Origin: Asparagopsis taxiformis
Taxonomy: Eukaryota; Rhodophyta; Florideophyceae; Bonnemaisoniales; Bonnemaisoniaceae
Reading direction: 5' to 3'
Assembly: GCA_030407315.1 (NCBI GenBank)
Contig: JALQPE010000571.1
Span: 1-64,000 of the forward strand
DNA length: 64,000 nt
In this document: piece by piece, positions 55,317 through 64,000 of the stretch
Numbering within the stretch: position 1 is the first letter of the stretch
How the letters are laid out: each line of letters starts with the position of its first letter
The notes under the pieces: model-generated
What the model saw: the letters and a program-made list of their open reading frames with translations, nothing else
Told to the model about the DNA's origin: nothing
The model's database searches: none
Position numbers and translations under genes: made by a program

Positions 55317-56729
55317 TTAGCCGGCCACGTTATCATTACCGCGTAACTTCTCAAAAGTTTCCATCGTCATGTTCTCTCGATTCACATGACTGGCAGATCC
55401 ACGTTGAAGAATTGGAATCACTTCAAACTCAGCTCCAGCAGGGTCGTATATATAATTGTTGGATGAGGGCCCAGTCCATCCGGCTGCCAAACATGTATTC
55501 CATTCAACGCTTCCGCATTTTAATCCACCCTCACCTCGTTCCAAAAACGCACAAGTTCCCTCTGGGTCAACTTTTCCAGCATTCGGATTATTCCAGTTGT
55601 TGGCAAGCGCAAAAAACTTGGCTGTCTCTCGAGCCTCATGATCGTTACCTTTCAATTCGCGCTTGATCATGAGAGAAAACCAATCAAGATTACCATGCTT
55701 CTGAATATTTCTCACCTCCCAGTTCTTCTCGTGCTCTAGGATAACGGCAGGATCCTTTGAAATGTGTACCCCGCGTCTCCTTGTCAAGACAGCACTGGCT
55801 GTGACTCTCTCCACTTGAGATTCCCGGATTCTGGCGTAGTCTACTTCAATGACTAACAGCTTCCCTCTAAATCTCAACTCTCCATGCGAGTAGAGCATAG
55901 GGTTGCAGTGTGCTTTGAACCATCGATTCTTCGTAATTCGGCCAAACTCTCTGTAGATGCGACAATTACTCTGCTCCTGCTCGTCGGAATACAGTCGTGC
56001 CCATCGGTGTAATCTGCTCGGTGATACGAATCCCATCACATAAACATCAGCTCCTGATGCTTCCTTGAGTAGTTTCCCGCGATTCACAGGCCTGGTTGAA
56101 ATATATTGCTCCGAATCTACGTGCAGCACCACTGTTGTGTTGGATACAGTTACATTTTCAACCTTGAGATAGACGTACTCATCAGTAATAAAGGTACCGT
56201 CAGGGTAGATCTTAACTTCAAAGCCAATATCCCTCAACAAGGTTAATGGTGTTCGAACAACTTCTACACCAGTTTCCTTATTGCTGTGAAATAGACAGCT
56301 TCTGAAAGGAGTGGTTTTCGAAGTAGCAGCCTCTGCTATATCGGCCAGGGTAGCCAAAGACATCATAGTTTCAAATTCTTCCTCCTGTAGATCGTCGAGT
56401 TCCCTACCTTCATATTTAGCGAGCAAGGTATATATTTTCTGTCCCAGCAGATCGTCACATTTCTTCAGCGAGAGGACTGGATCGCCTCCTATAGCTCGTA
56501 GTAACTGAACATGCTCTCTGACAAAGTCCAGCCCTGAACGTAGGTCAGTCGCATCTGGAGGTTGCCCGCCATCCACGAGTGCAATTTTGGCGCTGAGCAG
56601 GGTGCGTTCCATTTCGAAAGTGTTGACCGAGTAATCATGATTGAGGAGCTTGAGATTGGATATCTCATCGCCTGAAAAAGCCTCGTACAGGGTGAGTTGA
56701 TCGCGGATGTCTTGAATAAGACGTTCCAT
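55317..56729 (-). CDS. Unrecognised intact 470-residue protein
   Basis: A clean single frame from ATG 56727-56729 to a stop at 55317-55319. The first 150 residues are acidic and helical (LQEEEFETMMSLATLADIAEA). A beta-rich middle follows (GFEVKIYPDGTFITDEYVYL, later ELRFRGKLLVIEVDYARIRE), then a Trp/Asn/Gly-rich C-terminus with several Cys (EGTCAFLERGEGGLKCGSVE). There is no signal peptide or membrane segment. I do not recognise the family. It lacks element-type neighbours within 1.8 kb and shows no lesion, so it is the best candidate for a host gene here, although an element accessory gene cannot be excluded. A region upstream (56730-56745) is very short before an opposing frame. Confidence 0.65.
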   Translation of the reverse strand: MERLIQDIRDQLTLYEAFSGDEISNLKLLNHDYSVNTFEMERTLLSAKIALVDGGQPPDATDLRSGLDFVREHVQLLRAIGGDPVLSLKKCDDLLGQKIYTLLAKYEGRELDDLQEEEFETMMSLATLADIAEAATSKTTPFRSCLFHSNKETGVEVVRTPLTLLRDIGFEVKIYPDGTFITDEYVYLKVENVTVSNTTVVLHVDSEQYISTRPVNRGKLLKEASGADVYVMGFVSPSRLHRWARLYSDEQEQSNCRIYREFGRITKNRWFKAHCNPMLYSHGELRFRGKLLVIEVDYARIRESQVERVTASAVLTRRRGVHISKDPAVILEHEKNWEVRNIQKHGNLDWFSLMIKRELKGNDHEARETAKFFALANNWNNPNAGKVDPEGTCAFLERGEGGLKCGSVEWNTCLAAGWTGPSSNNYIYDPAGAEFEVIPILQRGSASHVNRENMTMETFEKLRGNDNVAG

Positions 56730-56745
56730 AACTGCAAAATATGCG

Positions 56746-57180
56746 ATGAATTTCGTGGGATGGATCTTGTTTTTCGGCTCAGCGTTCGTTTACAGTTCAC
56801 ACGCATCCATCGTCTTTGTTGAGAAGGAAGAGTTCTGTCTTTATAGGAAGTTTAGCTTCTGTGAAGGTATTAGGGTCAGTCGTCATCGTGTATGTTTGAA
56901 GTTGTATGTTCCAGCACAATCGCATCTTAAGCGGGTACGTGGCACTGCCAACAATATGACCCTGCGAAGCATACCTTTAGATATGACATTACAGCACACA
57001 AAACCACATAAAATGTCATCTAGACATGTTGTAAATTGGTTTTCACAGGTTATGGGCCTGGTCTCGCTACTCGCACGGTATATCACCTTCTCGCATTCGA
57101 TTCCCAACGTACACATTACGAACACGTACTGCAAGAACCCATCTGGCCAGACCCAACGGGTCCAAATTGCGCAGGTCTAA
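56746..57180 (+). CDS. Possible small secreted protein, doubtful
   Basis: A 144-codon frame begins MNFVGWILFFGSAFVYSSHA, which looks like a signal peptide, and has a second hydrophobic stretch (VVNWFSQVMGLVSLLARYI). It diverges from the 470-residue gene with only 16 bp between starts, which leaves no room for two ordinary promoters. No family is recognised, and it may be chance in the promoter of the minus-strand gene. Confidence 0.25.
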   Translation: MNFVGWILFFGSAFVYSSHASIVFVEKEEFCLYRKFSFCEGIRVSRHRVCLKLYVPAQSHLKRVRGTANNMTLRSIPLDMTLQHTKPHKMSSRHVVNWFSQVMGLVSLLARYITFSHSIPNVHITNTYCKNPSGQTQRVQIAQV

Positions 57181-57613
57181 ATATGGTGTTTGTGGGGGTA
57201 CCCTTCTCACCGGCTTAAATTGGTACACTTTTGCTGGCAAACAAATCACTGTTTTGTTGTTGTGAAGCGGTAAAGTTAGTGATCGTAACGAGATGTTGGT
57301 ATCGTCGTCGATGGCGCGTTGTCGAATGAAACGTTCCCAAGTGGAGTGGGAGGTCCAAGTGTGATTGCGTTGGTCTGTTTAAAACGCCTCAGTAATCGCA
57401 GATGTCAAGACTGTCGGTAACATGACCCGAGTGGATGAACCGTTCGACAATCACGTGTTAATGCCAGCGAGCGGCTGCACTCGACCTACACGTATGAACG
57501 TCTCATAAGACGATTTCTGGTGTTGCCATATGGGAATATAAAATTGCATGGAAATTTTTGTGGCGCATTTTTCTCAGCTGGCGGTGCCAGTACGGAGCCG
57601 AGTTTTGGCATAC
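57181..57613. other. No gene seen
   Basis: Flank of the decayed Ty3 element. No motif is recognised. Confidence 0.35.
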
Positions 57614-58021
57614 TGTTAGGTTCCGATAGGTTGAAATGATAAACTTACTTTTTGGGTAAAATTTTGAGGTTCACTAAGCGGCGCTTACTTCGGCTCAACT
57701 TAGGAATTGTTGTTACTGGGTTTGTTGATCTGCCCGAACTTCCATTCCAGTACCTCCTTTATAGAATTCTAGATTAGCTCGTAGACTACTTAAATAACTA
57801 CACTAGCCTAGCGATAGTAATTTCATGGACTCGCAGAGTAAGGTGCAAATTTAGCTTCTATTCGCACCTTACGATCGAGACTACTATAGCTAGTGTAATG
57901 TAAACTATTATGTAACCTAGTCATTCTAGTAAGGGTGTAATTGCGTAGTGTAAACTATCCTAGCGTAATGTAAATGCCATAATGGAACTGATCCGACTGG
58001 ATCATCCAGATGGACGTTACA
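57614..58021 (-). repeat. Putative 3' LTR of a decayed Ty3 element
   Basis: In element orientation it starts TGTAACGTCC directly after an AAAAGGGGAAGAG polypurine tract and ends GGAACCTAACA (408 bp), typical Ty3 LTR ends. An inverted pair GTAAGGTGC/GCACCTTAC lies near 57839-57871. No partner LTR is found on the right. Confidence 0.5.
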
Positions 58022-58041
58022 ACTCTTCCCCTTTTAGATCC

Positions 58042-60738
58042 TTATCCGTCCTCGAAAAGGTTCTTGAAATACTCCTCAATGATTTCCTGCTGATCGTCGA
58101 CTTCTTGTTTGTTGACCCATGTGTTCTCGATTGGACTTGAGTCTCGAAAACTCACTAAAAACTGTACTTCGGAGTTTCGGATCCGATGTGCAAGTATCTT
58201 CTCTATTGTGGCTTTCTTCTCATGAGAAATTGCAAAACGTGTATCTACCGAGGCCTCACGTGCGGAATAATCTTCACGGAATTTCTTCAGAAGTGAAATG
58301 TTGAAAGTAGGATGAATATGCTTATATTCACTGGGAAGCTCTAGACGATACGCACGTCCAGATGCTAACTTCTCGGTGATTGTAAAGGGGCCGATGTATT
58401 TCAGTGAGAAATTCTTGGTTCTTCCTCGTCGGAGAGGAATATTTCTTTTTGAGAGCATCACGAGATCGCACACTTCAAATTAGGGGATTAGGGGATTTAG
58501 GGATTTTGGTTCACATGATCAGATGTGGTAATGTTGGCTTGGCGAATAGATTCTTGAGCAAGACGATTTGCTTCTTGAATTTCTTCAATGAATTTTTTTG
58601 TAGCAATATTCGACGACTCGGAGAAATCGGAATGTAGAATGTCGGAAATGGAAAAGGGATGCTGACCGTAGTCAAGATAGAAAGGCGATTGCTTAGTAGC
58701 TTCATTGACGTAATTGTTGTATGCGAATTCAATGTTTATCCCAGTCTTTTTGGGTATAAGAAACGAAGCAACGAAGCATCTTCTCGATTTTTCGAAATGC
58801 TCGTTCTGATTGTCCGTCTGTTTGAGGATGGAAAGCAGTTGAAAGATTTAACTTTACCTTCAACAGTTTCATAAGCTCCTTCCAAAATGATCCAGTAAAT
58901 CTGCTATCTCGGTCGGAAATGATTTTGCGAGGTAATCCATGATGTCTGTACACCTCTTTGTAAAACTAACCAGCAGTATCCTTGGCCGTATGATTTGGTT
59001 CCAATGGAATAAAGTGTGCTCTTTTGGATAGTTTATCCATGACTACTAGTATGGCACTTTTATTGTTAGCGGTTCTGGGAAGTTCAAATATGAAATCCAT
59101 AGAAATTTCTTCCCATTTCTTAGTAGGTGGTGGAAACGGTCTAATAGTCCCCAAATTTTTTTGATTTGAGCTCTTGGCTTCTTAACACTTCTTGCATGTT
59201 CTAATGTATTCATGTATTTCCTTATTCATTCTTGGCCAGTAGAAGAATTTCCGAATTCTCTAAAGTGTCATTTTAAATCCTCTATGCGCCCCAATTAAGG
59301 ATTCATGATTCTCATGGAGCACGGTCATCCTCGTGTTCCCATCTGGTATACATAATCTATTCTCAAAGTAAAGTCTTTTTCCAACTTTCCTGTATGGATC
59401 GGTGGTTTCAATATAGACTTCTTTGAAGTTTTCATCACGTAGATATTCTTGTTCGAGTTTATCTAACGTCTCTTTGGTTCCGTGAATAGTAGATATGTTC
59501 ATGAGTTTACAGATAATATTTGTAGACTTTCGGTATACTTCTTCGTACTGTCTAGATAAGGCATCCTCGACAATATTAGACTTCCTTTGATATATTCTAT
59601 CTCGTAATCGAACTCTAGCATAAACTCTACCCACCTTGCCTGTTTGCGGGATAGAGAGTTTTGTGTATCTAGGTATTTCAAGGGATGATGATCAGTCTTT
59701 ATCTTGAATTTTGAGCCATGTAAATATGGTCTCTGTGATGCAATTTATGTTGCGAGTGCGCGCGCGGGTCGGAGCGATGCGTCGAGTTGAGTCCTCGTGC
59801 ATCCGCGCTGGGTTAGTAAGCGAGCGTACGCGTGGCGATACAATTACGTGTCACGGCGCGCCTGCACGAGCGCGTGCGATTGCAAGCCCGGCGCCACGTG
59901 TAGCGCTTCTACGAATTTCCTTTTATTTCCCCTTTTGTGGGGTTTTTTATGACGAAAGTCTTTTTCCCAAATATTTCCTTTTTTTGCGTGCGAGCGAGCG
60001 GCCGCCGGCCGGCCGCGCAAGGACAACCTGTCCTTAGTAGTTAGCTACTAATGGTCGTTCTGCTTCGCACCTTACCAATAAACAGCCAGCATATTCGCAG
60101 CTACGAGTTAAGCGTTTAGCGAATCGCGAGGACCGATTGCGTTGAAACGTTGTGTGCGGGTTGCTCACGATCGCCGACGTTCGCGTGCGCGCTGCGCATA
60201 AACCGATCGTCGAACCGCGTCGCACCGCGATAGCGCGCGTTTCGTCGCACGCCACTATGCCGGGGATTTACGACCCCTGTATGGATCGCGTTGTGCTCGA
60301 GTTTACTCGGTGATCTCGCCCTGAGATCACGGCTTGCGCCGGTCCGCGAATCCCGTGTTGAGATCGTTCCCTACACGTTCCGCCGTTGTACTACCCGCTC
60401 GCCAGCGCGATCGAGCGACGCGCGAAACGCAAGTTCAACCAGCGTGTTACGGTTCACCTCGCCCTGACACGGCTGCAATTCTAGAACCCCCTTAGCGATC
60501 GCCACCCCGGCTGGTCCTACAGTCTCCATGTTTGTAATGCATGTATTATCGCTAGTAGCTCTCTTTCATGAGTGTAGCAGGTAGAAAATCCGCTAGAGCG
60601 GCAAACTACCCGACAGGTGTCCCGAGCCTCGGTAGAGGAGATGGTAGAGCAGATGAACATTATAACGTACCCAGCCGGTAATCTCGTATGAGAGAAGGTA
60701 TCGCTACCCGGAGGGGGTTGTGCAATTATAGTGCTCAC
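58042..60738 (-). pseudogene. pol: Decayed Ty3 pol (RNase H to integrase C-terminus), split by a solo LTR
   Basis: Pieces in several frames read, in order, RNase H (HERELLAIIHALQTW right of the solo LTR; KIKTDHHPLKYLDTQ left of it), the integrase finger region (59260-59634), the integrase core (WEEISMDFIFELP, IISDRDSRFTGSFW, FHPQTDGQSERAF) and a C-terminal domain with a chromodomain-like end (EVQFLVSFRDSSPIENTW, about 58042-58240). Frameshifts and stops separate the pieces. Removing the solo LTR and one target copy rejoins the RNase H frame. It is a different lineage from the 19421-32664 element. RT is not recognisable to the right of 60738. Confidence 0.85.
59734..60521 (+). repeat. Solo LTR of the 19421-32664 Ty3 family
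   Basis: The sequence is the reverse-oriented equivalent of the 800-bp LTR, starting TGTGATGCAATTT and ending GGTCCTACA, with moderate divergence. Perfect 5-bp target duplications GTCTC flank it (59729-59733 and 60522-60526). No internal sequence remains, so it arose by LTR-LTR recombination. Confidence 0.92.
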
Positions 60739-61039
60739 GCGAGGTGCGTATGAATGGAGCGAGTGACGTAATCCGTCGAGCTGTTTGCTAACCCCTAAGG
60801 TTTTCCCGGAGAGGGGTTGAACAATAGGTATGCGAACACTGTTCCAATGGGTCGTAATTCCACTTGAGTTTACGTTACTCTAGAAACCCTGCCTACTGGC
60901 TATTCCAGTGGCGTATTTATACTAAGTCTACTGTAAGCTAGGGTTAGTGGTTAGGAATAAATATCCAGTTATTGACCAACCACAGCCCAGTTACTGGCGC
61001 TCGCCTACCCGCGAGATCATTGCCAGTTAGGCTTACATT
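60739..61039. other. No gene seen
   Basis: Probably decayed LTR or internal DNA of the Ty3 relic. No motif is recognised. Confidence 0.3.
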
Positions 61040-61629
61040 GTAATGTACAGCTGATCAGCCTTAAGTTAGAATTTGCCCCTGTATAGTCTTGGAAGGGGCC
61101 ATTAGGCCCAAATAGGGTGTTTACAGCCTTGTGCTAGTCCCAATTACAGGAAACAGGCCCAGTTGGCTGGTGCCTTCTGATTGGCACGTCCCTTAAGTGG
61201 GTACCCAATAGGGAAGCGACACGGCTTAATCGGCAAGGACCACTAAGCGGTAGGACAGAACGGGTATCGAACTCTAGTCTACGACTGACATCTACGTTTA
61301 CGCTTACGTTTCGACCTAGCGAGTTTTTCGTCTCCGTTGAGCTGCGCACTCTCTACCCACTGCCACACGTCAGGCTGAACGTGTGTAATGCCATCGGACT
61401 TGATCGAGAGCGCCTCCGGTGACGTTCCACCTCGTTTATCGGACGTACATCCCCGCGTGGACGTTGTGTCTAGACGCCCGTGTCTAGCTGCTAAACTACT
61501 CTACCCAATCCTTTTTCTAGCTACCAAAGACAGTGAAACACCAGCGGATGTCACTGGCGTTTCGTTCCGTTCGAAGGACAGCTTGTCCACTAGCTCGTAC
61601 CAGCTGCTTGAGAGGAACTCCGTTCCACA
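61040..61629 (+). repeat. Diverged LTR fragment related to LTR element 2
   Basis: 61260-61629 is similar to the reverse complement of 40798-41160 (shared CTCTAGTCTACGACTGAC, TTGAGCTGCGCACTC, GGTGACGT and CACTAGCTCGTACCAGCT) and ends TTCCACA at 61629. The left limit is uncertain and no target duplication is found. Repeat Y begins at once after it. Confidence 0.55.
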
Positions 61630-61631
61630 AT

Positions 61632-62165
61632 CCAGTATCGTGAAAATGCCACAGGCTTGCGCAGGAGTGGACGGTATTTGGCCGGAGTCCGGTAAGAGTG
61701 GGAAAAACGAAACTAAATATCGAAAAAAAGTAACAAATAAAACAAACGGAATAAAGAAATAAAAAAGGGTGAAAAGGGGAATGAGAACTTCCGTGGTGAC
61801 CGCACCGATGAACCAACGGTTGTTATCGGGTTCCGGAAGCGCGCCGAGCGTAATGAGCCATAGTCACAGAGGAAGTGTAATCTAGAGATAAGTTAGGTAC
61901 CATTCTAGCAGCCAACTTCCGGTTAATTTACAATCCCAAGGGTCGAAAATTACCCTTGGTATAAATATGGCTGCTGTAGTCTTCGCCGGCCGACGAAGGC
62001 CCCAAAAACCCTTAAAATACAAATAAACAGCTAAACTAAAATAAATGACAATGTTTTGAATAGACAATTTGCTGTGGACAGAATGTCAGTGAGATCCCGC
62101 TGAATAGATCTGAACCAAATCTAAGGTGACATACGTGTAAGGTGCGTTGCACTACAGATCGACAG
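61632..62165 (+). repeat. Repeat Y, copy 2, with a TATA-like box
   Basis: Partner of 43968-44497. Here it directly follows an LTR end and precedes repeat X by about 20-70 bp. Confidence 0.75.
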
Positions 62166-62184
62166 CTCAGTCATTGCACTACAG

Positions 62185-62405
62185 AACCCCCATCCTTTCG
62201 TTGCAACGCCATGAATCACGATTTTAATACCTTATTCTAGAAGGAACGTCTGTGTGGCCTTACAAACCACGCTCAAGCGGGTGATTCGCCCTTGCTCTAC
62301 CACACCCGACTTGATCCTGACTACCGGGACACTCGTAGTGGCTCATCGATTCGGCTTACGGCCAAGGCTGCCCAATGTCGAATTGACTAATCTATTGCAC
62401 TACAA
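62185..62405. repeat. Repeat X, copy 2
   Basis: Partner of 43545-43775 in the same orientation, with about a fifth of positions changed and a short deletion near 62325. Confidence 0.65.
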
Positions 62406-62773
62406 ACTTGGACCATTAATCAACAATCCAGAGGCATCATCTCAATAAGAGGATAAACCTCAATAGTACCGGTTGGACCCTACCTGCGGCGCTAATGCAG
62501 AGATTCAAGCTACTCCAAAACCCCATTTGACTCCAAAAATCTCAGAACCCAATGCCATAGTCAGAATTGAAATATGTGTGGAGTGCGATCACAGTTTTGC
62601 GTGGTACTGTGGAGAGGAGGAGGGAATAGTAGAATAGTTGGAAGAAAAAAGTGAGATCTCCACCAAGCCTAGCTACCCTGATCCCCAGGTTACTCCCCGG
62701 TCGCTGGGAGCAGCTTTTGAGCAGTAGCAGGTTAGATGTCAGGAACTTTCCGGATGCCCATCTAACCCCAAAT
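62406..62773. other. No gene seen
   Basis: AT-rich flank upstream of the open frame that runs to the window edge. It ends at an in-frame TAA (about 62771-62773). Confidence 0.4.
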
Positions 62774-62947
62774 TAAAATTCTGGTAGAAATTACCACCAG
62801 AATTTTTCCAGAAAAAGTCGCTTCCAAAATCACAATACTGAAATACATCGTGCTGCCCAAGGTATATCTTCTCCAACCGAAGATGCTTTGTTAGCCGCAA
62901 GTGCCACTGTGCGAAGGCGGTTGGCAATTTTTTCTGTTGATGAACCA

Positions 62948-64000
62948 ATGTTCTCTGTGCCAGGCGCTTTACCAGAGGATGACGCGCTTTACGAAGTGGA
63001 TCAGGGGCTTTTGTCAGGAGATGACGGCGGATACACAGACTTTGACGAACTACAGCGCGAAGAGAGGCATCGTGCCCGAACACAGACAGGCGTTTATACT
63101 CTTCTCGGCGATGACGATGGCGTTTGTACAGACTTTCTACTCGACGATGGTGCAACAGAACTTGTTCCGTTTCCGAAAGACCAGTCAAAGAGTACACCGA
63201 AGCGTCCTAGACGAACTGGATCTATTATGTTGTTGGGCGAAATGGAGATGTTTGTGCGCAAACTAAGAATTATGTGCGAACCACACCGCGATGCAGCTCA
63301 AGAGGAAAGCGCACAGAAGAAGGCTGTGCGCAAGAATATTCATCGCAAAGCCGTGTCGGCTAAAAGTGTCGTCGAGGAGCTTAAAGAAATGGAGTATAAA
63401 GCGCGAATAGGAAAATTCGAACGAGTCGAGGAATGCATATCTGCGGTTTCCGCATGTATACGTAACCAAGATGAGACTTTTGCAGAGGTTCTGACAATGA
63501 TTGATGATCACGCTGACAAGCTTCGTGAACAACATCGAAAACATCGGGAACGAAAAGATGTCATGGCGAGTGTAAGAATTCTTACTACAGGAATTTTGGG
63601 TGGCGATATTCCTACAGTTAACTTTGAGCAAGACGTGGACAGTGGTTTGCGAGGTTCAGATCAGGATTCTTTGCGACATACCGCACGCATTTCGTGTTCT
63701 GAGGCAGAACTGTCTTGTTGGCCTGATGAAGCACTAAATGACCCAGAGGAAATGATTGTGACGGTACCCAAACTTCCTCGACCTCCAATTTTCAATGAAC
63801 TCTCAAAGGGATTGTCGTCTGATCAAAAGCTAGGAGACCCCGAATCAGCGGACAACCTGATATCTCTGCTTGGACCTGATAATCCTGTGATGAGGAATGT
63901 AACATCATTGAAACGTCTGCGGAAGTTGCGTTCTGAGGCATTGGCAAAAGCTGACCGAGTAAGGCGTACCATGAATGGAAAATTGAGTAATACTGTATCC
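62948..64000 (+). CDS. Unrecognised gene running off the right edge (partial)
   Basis: A plus-strand frame is open from about 62774 to the last base. The first in-frame ATG is at 62948, giving at least 351 codons with no stop. The N-terminal part is very acidic (SGDDGGYTDFDELQREERHR). A basic helical segment follows (EESAQKKAVRKNIHRKAVSA), then a long amphipathic helix region (VVEELKEMEYKARIGKFERV) and mixed sequence. A possible acceptor TTTTTCCAG near 62804 suggests an upstream exon could exist. Length and codon regularity make chance unlikely. Family not recognised; it could be a host or a transposon gene. Confidence 0.55.
   Translation, partial: MFSVPGALPEDDALYEVDQGLLSGDDGGYTDFDELQREERHRARTQTGVYTLLGDDDGVCTDFLLDDGATELVPFPKDQSKSTPKRPRRTGSIMLLGEMEMFVRKLRIMCEPHRDAAQEESAQKKAVRKNIHRKAVSAKSVVEELKEMEYKARIGKFERVEECISAVSACIRNQDETFAEVLTMIDDHADKLREQHRKHRERKDVMASVRILTTGILGGDIPTVNFEQDVDSGLRGSDQDSLRHTARISCSEAELSCWPDEALNDPEEMIVTVPKLPRPPIFNELSKGLSSDQKLGDPESADNLISLLGPDNPVMRNVTSLKRLRKLRSEALAKADRVRRTMNGKLSNTVS

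Overview
The window reads as an intergenic, transposon-packed stretch of a nuclear eukaryotic genome. Nearly every recognisable reading frame belongs to a mobile element: Ty3-type LTR retrotransposons, CACTA-type DNA transposons, a tyrosine-recombinase retrotransposon and palindromic MITE-like repeats. No rRNA or tRNA gene, operon or bacterial gene layout is visible. Short intergenic spaces, few introns (one convincing 50-nt intron) and this mixture of elements would fit a compact algal genome such as a red alga. That assignment is inference only: no lineage marker gene is present.

Layout, left to right. 1-1.8 kb: unidentified DNA and two small elements built of alternating palindromes. 2.0-5.2 kb (minus): a broken gene joining a ParB/sulfiredoxin-like domain, a long charged linker and a C-terminal Fe(II)/2-oxoglutarate dioxygenase-like domain. 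6.2-12.57 kb: CACTA copy 1, with a Tnp2/Plavaka-like transposase carrying two in-frame stops, a block of subterminal repeats, and a terminus reading CACTA inward. It interrupts a second, different transposase (12.6-13.7 kb). 14.3-15.7 kb: low-complexity and subterminal repeats. 15.9-18.5 kb: two unidentified minus-strand genes, one spliced and one decayed.

19.35-38.87 kb is a nest. A nearly complete Ty3 chromodomain retrotransposon (19421-32664, 800-bp LTRs, TSD CCATA) sits inside the transposase of CACTA copy 2. The right end of copy 2 lies inside the transposase of a divergent CACTA copy 3. The right end of copy 3 lies inside the gag gene of a second LTR retrotransposon (gag 38867-40688, LTR 40798-41464). 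The Ty3 element also carries a long antisense gene next to its 3' LTR.

41.5-47 kb holds decayed repeats and small unidentified frames. 47039-53459 is a PAT-like tyrosine-recombinase retrotransposon with split direct repeats and gag, RT/RNase H and recombinase genes. 55.3-56.7 kb is an intact but unrecognised 470-codon gene. 57.6-60.7 kb is a decayed Ty3 pol into which a solo LTR of the first Ty3 family has inserted (TSD GTCTC). 61-62.4 kb holds LTR and permuted repeat fragments, and an unrecognised open frame runs off the right edge (62948-64000).

The most unusual items are the ParB-dioxygenase gene beside a CACTA transposase that shares an upstream sequence block with it, the antisense gene in the Ty3 element, and the alternating-palindrome repeats. 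All start choices, domain calls and homology statements were made by eye from the sequence.
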